From assembly GCA_963632935.1 (NCBI GenBank), contig CAVGWA010000022.1, forward strand, positions 1 to 19,515: a stretch of 19,515 nt of DNA, given 5' to 3'. This stretch comes from Coprosoma sp963632935. GTDB taxonomy: Bacteria; Bacillota_I; Bacilli_A; RF39; UBA660. The position numbers were made by a program, and so were the translations under genes. The notes beneath the pieces are model-generated. The model ran no database searches. It had not been told where the DNA came from and saw only the letters and a program-made list of their open reading frames with translations. Shown here piece after piece: positions 6,356-13,780 of the stretch; the stretch's first letter is position 1; each line of letters begins with the position of its first letter.

Positions 6356-6814
6356 ATGCAGTACAAAGATGAAGCTGAATTATTTGGAGCAATACTAAAT
6401 AATCCAAAATTATTAAAAACAATGCCCGTTGAAATAAGATATAATGAAGAATTTATAAACACGCTATATATCATTTTAGAAGACGAAATCCTCCCATACA
6501 TACCTTATCAAATGTATGAGAAAATAAAAGGAAATAAAGAAAAAAAAGTCACGAAAAATAAAAATTATATAAAAAAAGAAGAACTAGAACTAAAACTTCT
6601 ATCATCACCAGAAGCAATAAATCTAGTATCAACTAACGAAAAATATGAAGAAGATTTTATAGAATTAATGTACCTACTTCACGGAGATGAAATAAAATCA
6701 TATTTCCCAGAAGAAATATTTAATCAAATTAAAAATGAAGAAAAAGCAAAAATGTATCATAGAAACTATGAAAAAGATTATGAAAAATGGGTATTATCAT
6801 TGCGTCACAAATAA
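6356..6814 (+). CDS. Unrecognised 152-aa protein with two internal repeats
   Basis: I do not recognise this protein. It is the only well-supported plus-strand gene: it has a near-consensus promoter, AGAGGTG upstream of the ATG, and a terminator after the stop. It is charged, mainly helical in appearance, and has no signal peptide or membrane segment. Two halves align: residues 5-60 and 74-128. Each has an E-L-rich first helix, a x-x-P motif (NNPKLL / SSPEAI), a Y-x-E-[ED]-F-I step, and a DEI-x-x-Y-x-P-x-x-[IM] segment ending in IK (8 of 26 identical in the last part). A lysine-rich linker joins the halves, and a basic aromatic tail follows. It may be a small helical binding or adaptor protein. 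No function is assigned. Confidence 0.8.
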   Translation: MQYKDEAELFGAILNNPKLLKTMPVEIRYNEEFINTLYIILEDEILPYIPYQMYEKIKGNKEKKVTKNKNYIKKEELELKLLSSPEAINLVSTNEKYEEDFIELMYLLHGDEIKSYFPEEIFNQIKNEEKAKMYHRNYEKDYEKWVLSLRHK

Positions 6815-6837
6815 AACAAGTCACTTAAACTTGTTTT
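6813..6837. terminator. Bidirectional terminator between convergent genes
   Basis: A 9-bp perfect stem (aaaacaagt, 6813-6821; acttgtttt, 6829-6837) with a 7-nt loop, followed by T-rich sequence on the plus strand (ttttattttcg) and by TTTTATTT on the minus strand. Both stop codons touch the stem edges, so the whole 22-bp gap is used for termination. Confidence 0.7.
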
Positions 6838-8189
6838 TATTTTCGTTTTTCACCTATATCATCACTTGTATAATTTTCTAAAATAAATCTATCTAATTGA
6901 TGTTTAGGCACTATCATCATCTTATCATAAACCTCACCAATAGATTTATCAATATTTAAATCTAATATACAATTTTTAACTCTTAATAACTCATCACAAC
7001 TAAACTTAACAATAGAAGTTTTTATATAGTTTCTAAAAGGAGTTTCTTTCATAGGTTTTCTACCTCTTTTAACAGCTACAGGCTTTGCTTCAAAACTAAC
7101 CTCAGGAACATTAGGAATACTAACATGATACTTAATAGCTCTTTCAAAATTAATAAAAGAAACAACTTTAACAACATTTAATAATTCATCAAAATTCATA
7201 ATCATAATATTACTTCTAATATAATCCTTTAAAATAGTTTCTCTTCTTACCTTATATTTTTTACCACTTAATAATTCAGGCATTACCTTAATATTAACAA
7301 CATCTTTAATAGAAGAAATACCAGTATCTTCTTTAGCTAAAATAGAATCAGACGAAACATCCACAGTATTATCATCACCTTTATTTTCTTCAATCGCCTC
7401 TTCTTCTAAAATAGATTCCATACCACCTTCAACATCATAATATTCATCAGAAAACAAAAGTTCTATATCATCTTCACCTTTATTCAAATTATTTAAAATA
7501 TCTTCTAAAATTTGATTATTTTCAATAATTAAATCATTCCTAAGAGAAACATTAGAAAGCCTATTAATATAGTCATCCAAAACACCATCAAAAACCAATC
7601 CTGAAAGTCTTCTAGAAAAATTAGTATAAATCTTTTTATCATAATCATCTTTCTTGATAGTTACACCGAAAACACAAAACACATTTTCCTTCAATCTAGT
7701 AGCAAAAATTCTAACCTGAAACCCTTTATATTCAAAAACCGGTCTTACAAAATTATCATTGTTTTTCAAAATCTTAACTTTATCTTCGCCAAATCTTTGA
7801 CCACTTAAAAATAAATTAACAGTTTTTAAAACTTCATCATAAACTTCAGAAGGAATCTTTTTTAAATCATTTAAAAAATAAGGCTTACCATTTTCACTTT
7901 TTGCAAATATAGCAATATTATTACTATTTAAATTATGTTCTTTCAAAAATTTATTTTCAATATACTTGATTTTATATTTTAACTTAGCTAAATCATCATC
8001 AAATTCATCAGAATTTTCACTATGTTTAAGTTCAAGCATAACATTATAATTTAATTTAAGTTCATTAACTATCTTTAAAAGATCAACTAAAAAATCATCA
8101 CGTTTAAAACTTGGTAAAGACTCATCAATATAATGTATATCACAATCCATAATTTGTTTACAATAAGCTAAAACCTCTTGCTCAGTCAT
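6837..8189 (-). CDS. Unrecognised 450-aa protein: possible RelE-like core, acidic linker, duplicated C-terminal module
   Basis: I do not recognise this family. Four zones are visible. Residues 1-120 are helical and charged. Residues about 123-196 (FLSGQRFG through VRPVFEYKGFQVRIFATR and FGVTIKKDDYDKK) recall the strand pattern of RelE/Gp49-type toxins; this is a weak resemblance only. Residues 236-290 form an acidic, probably disordered linker. The C-terminus holds two ungapped 36-residue repeats, 317-352 and 382-417, with 12 identities including ET....YI and DELL. Between them is KRGRKP (374-379), like an AT-hook core. No signal peptide or membrane segment is seen. The ATG at 8189 has GGTGA at good spacing. 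The gene follows the ribosomal operon terminator and has its own candidate promoter. DNA or RNA binding is possible, but only as inference. Confidence 0.75.
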   Translation of the reverse strand: MTEQEVLAYCKQIMDCDIHYIDESLPSFKRDDFLVDLLKIVNELKLNYNVMLELKHSENSDEFDDDLAKLKYKIKYIENKFLKEHNLNSNNIAIFAKSENGKPYFLNDLKKIPSEVYDEVLKTVNLFLSGQRFGEDKVKILKNNDNFVRPVFEYKGFQVRIFATRLKENVFCVFGVTIKKDDYDKKIYTNFSRRLSGLVFDGVLDDYINRLSNVSLRNDLIIENNQILEDILNNLNKGEDDIELLFSDEYYDVEGGMESILEEEAIEENKGDDNTVDVSSDSILAKEDTGISSIKDVVNIKVMPELLSGKKYKVRRETILKDYIRSNIMIMNFDELLNVVKVVSFINFERAIKYHVSIPNVPEVSFEAKPVAVKRGRKPMKETPFRNYIKTSIVKFSCDELLRVKNCILDLNIDKSIGEVYDKMMIVPKHQLDRFILENYTSDDIGEKRK

Positions 8190-8204
8190 ACAATCACCAC
8201 AATA

Positions 8205-8233
8205 ATATTAACATAAAATAATAATAATATCAA
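8205..8233 (-). promoter_or_regulatory. Candidate promoter of the 450-aa protein gene
   Basis: TTGATA (8228-8233), 17 bp, then TAATAT (8205-8210) on the minus strand, starting at the T-run of the upstream terminator. The -35 matches five of six positions, the -10 four of six. The local AT richness lowers confidence. Confidence 0.4.
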
Positions 8234-8257
8234 AAAAAGAACGCCTATTTAACGTCC
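8232..8257 (-). terminator. Intrinsic terminator of the S10-spc-alpha operon
   Basis: On the minus strand ggacgtt and ggcgttc pair as a 7-bp stem (with three G-U pairs) around the loop aaata, followed directly by seven T (8232-8238). The rplQ stop codon TAG lies in the loop and 3' arm, so the end of the gene forms the terminator. Confidence 0.7.
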
Positions 8258-8601
8258 TCTTCAACAAGAGATAAAACAACCATTAAAGCGTCGTCTCCTC
8301 TTCTTTCATCAATTTTTGAAATTCTAGTATATCCGCCATTTCTTTTAGCATAACGAACAGCTAAATCATCAAATACTTTCTTAACAGTATTTTTATCATT
8401 ATGTAAGAAAGCTAAAGCTTTCCTTCTAGCAACTAATGATCCATCTTTACCATAAGTAATCATCTTATCAACAAACTTACGAACTTCTTTAGCTCTTGTT
8501 TCAGTAGTAACTACTTGTTCATTATTGATAACATCTTTAGTTAGATTTGCTAGCATACTTCTTCTATGTTTATTATCGCGTCCTAGTTTTCTATAAGCCA
8601 T
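8245..8601 (-). CDS. rplQ: 50S ribosomal protein L17
   Basis: L17 binds 23S rRNA near the peptide exit side of the large subunit. The 118-residue product opens with the family sequence MAYRKLGRDNKHRRSMLANL and continues with TTETRAKEVRKFVDKMI. It ends a little after the usual GGYTRI segment. AGGAGG lies 5 nt ahead of the ATG. It is the last gene of the alpha operon, 16 nt after rpoA, and its stop codon is inside the operon terminator. Confidence 0.98.
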   Translation of the reverse strand: MAYRKLGRDNKHRRSMLANLTKDVINNEQVVTTETRAKEVRKFVDKMITYGKDGSLVARRKALAFLHNDKNTVKKVFDDLAVRYAKRNGGYTRISKIDERRGDDALMVVLSLVEEDVK

Positions 8602-8617
8602 AATATCCTCCTAACTA

Positions 8618-9565
8618 TTAATCTTCATCACGGAATTTAAGACCCATATCTTTAATTTTATCAATAACTTCTTTTAAAGATTTCTTGCCTAAATTACGAA
8701 TTTTCATCATTTCTAATTCTGATTTTTCAGTTAAATCACCTAAAGTATTAATATTAGCTCTTTTTAAACAATTATAAGCCCTAACAGAGAAATCTAAATC
8801 ATCAATAGATGTTTCCAATTTCTTTAACTTATTATCTTCTTGTTTAGCATTCATAATACCAGTAACATCAGCAATTTCACTTAAATTAGTAACAATATTT
8901 AAATGTTCAATTAAAATTTTAGCAGCTAGTGCCATAGCTTCTTCTGGACGAAGAGAACCATTAGTTTCAACTTCCATAATTAATTTATCATAAGAAGCAT
9001 CTTGACCAACACGAGCCTTATCAATTTCATAACTAACTCTTTCAATTGGTGAATAAAGTGCATCAATTGGAATATAGCCTAAGCTTGCATCAGTAATATA
9101 CTTTTTATTTTCTGAAGATAAAGTTGCACCACGACCATTTGCAATAATAAATTCCATATCAAGTTTTCCACCTTTAGCTAAAGTAGCAATAACTTGATCT
9201 TTATTAATGATCTCAACATCGTTATCACAAATAATATCGCCAGCAGTAACAACTCTTTCCTCACTTACTGATAAACGAGCTATCTTAACATCATCAGAAT
9301 GATTTTTAACAACTACACTTTTTAAATTAAGAATAATTGCAGTAACATCTTCAATAACACCTTCCATAGTTTGGAACTCATGCATAACACCGTCAATTTT
9401 AACAGCAACAATTGCACTTCCAGGCATTGAAGAAAGCATCACTCTTCTAAGAGCATTACCAATAGTAAGTCCAAATCCTCTTTCCAAAGGTTCTAATTCA
9501 AACTTACCATAATTATTATTTTCAACATAATCAGTTATTTTATAATCTGGTTTTTCAAAATTCAT
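8618..9565 (-). CDS. rpoA: DNA-directed RNA polymerase subunit alpha
   Basis: Alpha dimerises to nucleate RNA polymerase assembly, and its C-terminal domain contacts UP elements and activators. The N-terminal domain shows LEPLERGFGLTIGNALRRVMLSSMPG (about 24-49). The C-terminal domain has the helix-hairpin-helix features CLKRANINTLGDL and LGKKSLKEV. The ATG at 9565 is used because AAAGGAG precedes it, giving 315 residues, the usual length. A longer in-frame opening from 9610 would run into rpsK and adds unrelated sequence. The position between rpsK and rplQ is standard. Confidence 0.98.
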   Translation of the reverse strand: MNFEKPDYKITDYVENNNYGKFELEPLERGFGLTIGNALRRVMLSSMPGSAIVAVKIDGVMHEFQTMEGVIEDVTAIILNLKSVVVKNHSDDVKIARLSVSEERVVTAGDIICDNDVEIINKDQVIATLAKGGKLDMEFIIANGRGATLSSENKKYITDASLGYIPIDALYSPIERVSYEIDKARVGQDASYDKLIMEVETNGSLRPEEAMALAAKILIEHLNIVTNLSEIADVTGIMNAKQEDNKLKKLETSIDDLDFSVRAYNCLKRANINTLGDLTEKSELEMMKIRNLGKKSLKEVIDKIKDMGLKFRDED

Positions 9566-9579
9566 AAAGGTCTCCTTTC

Positions 9580-9963
9580 TTATCCACGAGGTCGTTTTGG
9601 TGGACGACATCCATTATGTGGCATAGGTGTGACATCTGAAATTGAAGCAATTTCCAAACCAGCTGTTTGTAATGAACGAATAGCTGTTTCTCTTCCAGAA
9701 CCTAAACCTTTAGCATATACTTCAACCTTTTTCATACCCATTTCTGCTGCTGCCTTACCAGCTGCTTCAGCAGCCATACCAGCTGCAAAAGGTGTTGATT
9801 TCTTACTACCTTTAAAACCTAAAGTACCAGCTGATGCCCAACTAATTGCGTTACCATCTTTATCTGTAAGGGTAACAATTGTATTATTAAATGTTGAATG
9901 AATAAAAGCCTTGCCTTCTGGGACATTCTTTTTAACCTTACGTTTTCTTGCTTTATAAGCCAT
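9580..9963 (-). CDS. rpsK: 30S ribosomal protein S11
   Basis: S11 forms part of the platform of the small subunit near the mRNA exit. The 127-residue product has the family core HSTFNNTIVTLTDKDGNAI and ends in PMPHNGCRPPKRPRG, close to the classical C-terminus. AGGAGGATATT precedes the ATG. It lies 22 nt after rpsM and 14 nt before rpoA. Confidence 0.98.
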   Translation of the reverse strand: MAYKARKRKVKKNVPEGKAFIHSTFNNTIVTLTDKDGNAISWASAGTLGFKGSKKSTPFAAGMAAEAAGKAAAEMGMKKVEVYAKGLGSGRETAIRSLQTAGLEIASISDVTPMPHNGCRPPKRPRG

Positions 9964-9985
9964 AATATCCTCCTTTTAAAGTTTT

Positions 9986-10351
9986 TTATTTTTTCTTATT
10001 TGCTATTGTTTTTGGTTTACCTTTACGAGTTCTAGCATTTCTACTAGTTCTTTGTCCTCTTACTGGTAAGCCTCTTTTATGACGAGTACCTTGATAAGAA
10101 TTGATTTCCATCTTAGTTTTAATATTCATATTAACTTCACGACGTAAATCACCTTCAGTTAAATATTTATTAACTTCATCACGAATACGTGAAAGTTCAT
10201 CGTTATCTAAGCTACCTGCTTTTTTATTAAAATCAATTTTAGCATCTGTTAATATCTTTTGAGATAAACTTCTACCAATACCATAAATATAAGTTAAAGC
10301 GATTTCAACTCTTTTATTATTTGGTACATCTACACCTTTAATACGTGCCAT
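9986..10351 (-). CDS. rpsM: 30S ribosomal protein S13
   Basis: S13 sits in the head of the small subunit, contacts the P-site tRNA and makes bridges to the large subunit. The product of 121 residues opens with MARIKGVDVPNNKRVEIALTY, carries the IYGIG motif, and has the basic RHKRGLPVRGQRTSRNARTR tail that reaches the tRNA. AGGAGG is placed upstream of the ATG. rpsM is 11 nt after rpmJ. Confidence 0.98.
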   Translation of the reverse strand: MARIKGVDVPNNKRVEIALTYIYGIGRSLSQKILTDAKIDFNKKAGSLDNDELSRIRDEVNKYLTEGDLRREVNMNIKTKMEINSYQGTRHKRGLPVRGQRTSRNARTRKGKPKTIANKKK

Positions 10352-10362
10352 TAAAACACCTC

Positions 10363-10479
10363 CTATTTACCTTGTCTTTGTTTGTGCTTTGGATTTTCAC
10401 AAATTACCATTACTTTTCCATTACGTCTGATAATTTTACATTTATCACACATCTTTTTTACTGATGGTCTTACTTTCAT
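10363..10479 (-). CDS. rpmJ: 50S ribosomal protein L36, zinc-ribbon type
   Basis: This gene encodes 38 residues: it begins MKVRPSVKKMCDKCKIIRRN and ends ENPKHKQRQGK. The zinc ligands C11, C14, C27 and H32 are all present, so it is the zinc-binding form. L36 organises the 23S rRNA near the L16/L6 region. AGGAGG is located just before the ATG, and the gene fits exactly in the infA-rpsM gap, with 11 nt on each side. Confidence 0.97.
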   Translation of the reverse strand: MKVRPSVKKMCDKCKIIRRNGKVMVICENPKHKQRQGK

Positions 10480-10490
10480 ATTGTCTCCTC

Positions 10491-10712
10491 CTACTTTGTT
10501 ACTCTATAGGTTATACGCCCACATGTTAAATCATAAGGTGATAATTCAACTTTCACTTTGTCACCTAGTAAAATACGAATACGGTGTAAACGCATTTTAC
10601 CAGAAATGTGGGCTTTAATAACGTGATTGTTTTCAAGTTTAACTTTAAATCCTCCACCTGGAAGAATTTCTTCTACTATACCTTCTACTTCAATGACATC
10701 CTCTTTTGCCAT
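10491..10712 (-). CDS. infA: Translation initiation factor IF-1
   Basis: IF-1 occupies the A site of the 30S subunit during initiation and assists IF-2 and IF-3. The 73-residue OB-fold product shows MAKEDVIEVEGIVEEILPGG, then the highly conserved HISGKMRLHRIRILLGDKVKVELSPYD region with a few local variations. Its ribosome site is the perfect AGGAGGTGA formed by the last codons of map. Confidence 0.98.
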   Translation of the reverse strand: MAKEDVIEVEGIVEEILPGGGFKVKLENNHVIKAHISGKMRLHRIRILLGDKVKVELSPYDLTCGRITYRVTK

Positions 10713-10716
10713 CGTA

Positions 10717-10725
10717 TCACCTCCT
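10717..10725 (-). promoter_or_regulatory. Full-length Shine-Dalgarno of infA inside the end of map
   Basis: AGGAGGTGA, the full complement of the 16S 3' end, doubles as the final Arg-Arg-stop codons of map and ends 4 nt before the infA ATG. It fixes both the map stop and the infA start, and shows TGA used as a stop. Confidence 0.85.
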
Positions 10726-11463
10726 GGTTAAAATTTCATACCCATCTTTTGTAACTAATACTGTGTGTTCAAAATGAGCCGAAGGCTTATCATCAGCAGT
10801 AATAATAGTCCAATCATCATCCAAAATATAAACTTTTCTAGTTCCTAAATTAAGCATAGGCTCAACTGCAATAACCATACCTTCTTTTAATAAAGGACCA
10901 GTATGTCTCGCACCATAATTAGGAACATCAGGATCTTCATGAACATCAGTGCCAACGCCATGACCAACAAGCTCTCTAACCACACCGAGGTTATGTTCTT
11001 CCGCATATTTACTAACAGCATACCCAATATCACCAACATGACATCCATCATGAATAACTTCTAATCCTTTAAATAAAGATTTTTCAGTATGCTCAAGCAA
11101 ATATTTCTTTTTTTCATCAATTTTTCCAACCGGATAAGTCCAAGCAGAATCTCCATGATAGCCCTTATAACAAGCACCAATATCAATGGAAATAATATCA
11201 CCATCTTTTAATTTTCTATTGCTTGGAATTCCATGTACAACTTCATTATTAATAGATGTACATATTGAAGCTGGAAAACCATCATAACCCTTAAATGATG
11301 GGGTTGCTCCTCTTTTTAAAATATATTCTTCGGCTAATTCATCTAATCGTTTAGTCGTAATTCCAGGTTTAATAAATGGAATTAAATGCTTATGAGTACT
11401 TCCAGTAATCTCACCTGCTATACGTAAGAGTTCAATCTCCCTTTCAGATTTAATGCTAATCAT
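10717..11463 (-). CDS. map: Methionine aminopeptidase, type I
   Basis: Removes the initiator Met from nascent proteins with small second residues. The five metal ligands are visible: D94 and D105 (SIDIGACYKGYHGDSAW), H168 (GHGVG), E201 (AVEPM) and E232 (HFEHTV). H77 (VVHGIP) matches the substrate-contacting His. The length of 248 is normal for the short type Ia form without an N-terminal extension. The ATG overlaps the adk end by 8 nt, with its AGGAGG inside adk, so translation is coupled. It is placed between adk and infA as in many Firmicutes. Confidence 0.98.
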   Translation of the reverse strand: MISIKSEREIELLRIAGEITGSTHKHLIPFIKPGITTKRLDELAEEYILKRGATPSFKGYDGFPASICTSINNEVVHGIPSNRKLKDGDIISIDIGACYKGYHGDSAWTYPVGKIDEKKKYLLEHTEKSLFKGLEVIHDGCHVGDIGYAVSKYAEEHNLGVVRELVGHGVGTDVHEDPDVPNYGARHTGPLLKEGMVIAVEPMLNLGTRKVYILDDDWTIITADDKPSAHFEHTVLVTKDGYEILTRR

Positions 11464-12085
11464 TATAGCCTCCTATAATTTTTTCAATATCATTAAATAT
11501 TTCACTAGCTTGCCTTGTCGCATCAACATGATAAACAAGACCTTTATCTTCAAAATATTTAATAATAGGTGCAGTTTCATTTAAATATGTATCATATCTT
11601 TTTTCATAAACTTCTAAACTATCATCAGATCTTTTAATAAGCTCATGACCACATTTATCACATATTCCATTTTTTTTAGATCTACTATTTTCAAATAAAT
11701 CATTATAAACTTCACCACAATTTAAACATACCCTTCTACCAGTAATTCTTTTCTCACCAGTCTCTCTTGGTATATCTAAAACAATAATAATATTATTGTT
11801 ACCACAAATATCCTCATAAATAGATATCTGTGATTCATTTCTTGGGAATCCATCTAATACATAACCATTATTACAATCAGATTTAGATAATCTATTTCTT
11901 AATAATTTAGCTACCATATCATTATTAACAAATTCACCATTTTGTAATTTTAATTTAATTTCTTCATCATCAACATTTCTAAGCAAATCACCCATAGAAA
12001 CATGTGGATAACCATACTTTTCATAAATTAATGATGACATTAAGCCCTTACCAGAAGCCGGCGGAGCAACAAAAACAATATTCAT
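11456..12085 (-). CDS. adk: Adenylate kinase, zinc-lid form, with unusual P-loop
   Basis: Interconverts ATP plus AMP and two ADP in the cytoplasm. The 209-residue product has the AMP-binding segment DGFPRNESQ (R82, Q86), the ITGRRVC hinge, a Cys4 lid (C120, C123, C142, C145) and conserved R163. The P-loop reads APPASGKGL (7-15) where GxPGxGKGT is usual: Gly7 and Gly10 are Ala and Thr15 is Leu, while Lys13 is kept. The AMP-site Thr31 is Met (SMGD). The identity is clear from the rest of the protein and from position. Whether kinetics are altered is unknown. The start ATG overlaps the secY stop by one base (TAATG). Confidence 0.95.
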   Translation of the reverse strand: MNIVFVAPPASGKGLMSSLIYEKYGYPHVSMGDLLRNVDDEEIKLKLQNGEFVNNDMVAKLLRNRLSKSDCNNGYVLDGFPRNESQISIYEDICGNNNIIIVLDIPRETGEKRITGRRVCLNCGEVYNDLFENSRSKKNGICDKCGHELIKRSDDSLEVYEKRYDTYLNETAPIIKYFEDKGLVYHVDATRQASEIFNDIEKIIGGYND

Positions 12086-13335
12086 TAATAACTCCTCCGA
12101 CGACTGTAACTACGGCTAATCAAATTACTTTCAAGTTGTTTATAAGTATCTAAAATAACACCTATAACAATTAATAATCCAGTACCACCTAATGATACAG
12201 ACGTTGGTAATTTAGAAACCATACTAAATAAATATGGTAATCCAGCAATAATAGCTAGAAATAAAGAACCAACTACAGTAAGTCTAATTAAAGTCTTACT
12301 AACATATTTAATTGTCTCTTCTCCTGGTCTAACCCCTGGAATATAACCTCCAGATTTTTGTAAATCCTCAGCCATTTCCTTTGGTTTAATAACAATAAAT
12401 GTATAAAAGAATGAAAAAGCAACAATCAAAACTATAAATAACAAAAATCCAGTTGCTGAAGATAAACTAAGCCATTTATTAACAAATGTAATCATACTTG
12501 TTTTTTTAGTAAATTGAGCTACTAAAGCTGGTGCTGAAATCAATGCAGAAGCAAAGATAACAGGAACAACCCCAGCCGAATTCAATTTAAATGGAATATA
12601 TGTTTTTTTACCACCATATATATTATCAGTTTTATTCGCATATTGAATTGGAATTCTTCTCTCAGCAAGCTGAACAAATAAAACTCCTAAAACAATAGCT
12701 AAATAAAGAAGAATAAATAAGATAAAATATACAACACCCCAAGCACCATTTGAACTAGTAACTAAACCAGACCAAGCTTGAGTAAACATATAAGGAGTAC
12801 TAGCTAAAATACCAGCCATGATAATCATAGAAGTACCATTACCTAAACCCTTTTTAGTAACCTCATCACCTATCCAAAGTAAAAGTGAAGTACCAGCAGT
12901 CATAACTAAAGATGCCTCTAAATAATCTGATACAGTTCCATTTTGAATAAATGCAAATGAAAACATATAACCTTGAACAAAAGCCAAAACAATTCCAAGA
13001 ACTCTTGTTATTTGATTAAGCTTATTTCTTCCAGTTTGTCCTTGCTTTGCTAAATCAGTAAAATAAGGTACAATATCCATTTGTAATAATTGAATAATAA
13101 TTGACGCTGTAATATAAGGCATAACACCTAAAGCGAAAATTGAAAAATTCTTCATAGCTCCGCCACCCATAATATTAAGTAGCTCTAAAAAACCAACATT
13201 TAAATCTTCATTAACGCCTGGAACAACAATTGCAGTACCTAATTTAAAAACAAATAACATTGTAAAAGTGAACCAAACTTTTTTTCTTAAATCTTTGTTA
13301 TCTCGGCTAAAAAATTGTTTTATTTTTTTAAACAA
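12085..13335 (-). CDS. secY: Protein translocase subunit SecY
   Basis: SecY is the channel of the Sec translocon in the plasma membrane and passes unfolded preproteins from SecA or ribosomes. The 416-residue product has about ten hydrophobic segments, the conserved MPYITASIIIQLLQ (about 71-84), GQTGRNKLNQITR (about 98-110), the LAERRIPIQYA loop and the RPGEETIKY loop. The start codon is TTG at 13335, directly after the rplO stop, with AGAGGTGA 5 nt upstream. No nearby ATG fits the SecY N-terminus. The length is slightly short of the usual 430. Confidence 0.97.
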   Translation of the reverse strand: MFKKIKQFFSRDNKDLRKKVWFTFTMLFVFKLGTAIVVPGVNEDLNVGFLELLNIMGGGAMKNFSIFALGVMPYITASIIIQLLQMDIVPYFTDLAKQGQTGRNKLNQITRVLGIVLAFVQGYMFSFAFIQNGTVSDYLEASLVMTAGTSLLLWIGDEVTKKGLGNGTSMIIMAGILASTPYMFTQAWSGLVTSSNGAWGVVYFILFILLYLAIVLGVLFVQLAERRIPIQYANKTDNIYGGKKTYIPFKLNSAGVVPVIFASALISAPALVAQFTKKTSMITFVNKWLSLSSATGFLLFIVLIVAFSFFYTFIVIKPKEMAEDLQKSGGYIPGVRPGEETIKYVSKTLIRLTVVGSLFLAIIAGLPYLFSMVSKLPTSVSLGGTGLLIVIGVILDTYKQLESNLISRSYSRRRSY

Positions 13336-13779
13336 TTAGATCACCTCTGCTTTTCCACCTAATTTTTCTATTTGTTCGAAAGCAGATGCTGAAAACTTAT
13401 TTGCCTTAACAGTTAATTTTTTTTCTAAAACACCATTACCAAGTACTTTAATACCATCTAAAGTATTCTTAACTAATCCCATATCTTTTAATAACTCTGG
13501 AGTAACTTCAGCACCATTATCAAATTTATTTAAATCTGATAAATTAATAACAGCATATATTTTTTTAAATTTAGCATTAGAAAATCCTCTTTTAGGAAGT
13601 CTTCTGAATAAAGGAGTTTGACCACCTTCAAAGCCTACTCTAACGCCTCCGCCACTACGTGAATTTTGTCCGTTTTCACCACGCCCAGCAGTCTTACCAG
13701 TACCACTAGCAGGTCCACGTCCAACTCTTTTTTTAGCTTTAGTAGCATATGGATTTGGTTTTACTGTATGTAACTTCAT
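13336..13779 (-). CDS. rplO: 50S ribosomal protein L15
   Basis: L15 is a late assembly protein that reaches deep into 23S rRNA. The N-terminal glycine- and arginine-rich region KKRVGRGPASGTGKTAGRG, then SGGGVRVGFEGGQTPLFRRLPKRGF, is diagnostic. The ATG at 13779 gives 147 residues, with GGAGG 9 nt upstream. An in-frame extension to 13806 would be rpsE coding sequence. Only one base separates it from rpsE: rpmD, which usually lies here, is missing. Its last codons hold the secY ribosome site. Confidence 0.97.
   Translation of the reverse strand: MKLHTVKPNPYATKAKKRVGRGPASGTGKTAGRGENGQNSRSGGGVRVGFEGGQTPLFRRLPKRGFSNAKFKKIYAVINLSDLNKFDNGAEVTPELLKDMGLVKNTLDGIKVLGNGVLEKKLTVKANKFSASAFEQIEKLGGKAEVI
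13341..13348 (-). promoter_or_regulatory. Ribosome binding site fixing the TTG start of secY
   Basis: AGAGGTGA within the last rplO codons, 5 nt ahead of TTG at 13335. Confidence 0.7.
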
Positions 13780-13780
13780 A

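Noticed and set aside
6277..6501. Minus-strand hydrophobic open frame ahead of the SDR gene
   Set aside because: It is antisense to the 152-aa gene, crosses the divergent promoters and lacks a ribosome site.
6837..8189. Toxin-antitoxin module made of the 450-aa protein and the 152-aa protein
   Set aside because: The RelE resemblance is weak, the genes are convergent rather than an operon, and neither has the size usual for such a pair. I keep the fold idea but not the system.
8190..8244. Small RNA gene or riboswitch between rplQ and the 450-aa gene
   Set aside because: The gap is 55 bp, filled by the terminator tail and a promoter; no further structure is seen.
9629..9901. Plus-strand open frame opposite rpsK
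   Set aside because: It is the antisense of a highly conserved gene, has no ribosome site, and gives a low-complexity product.
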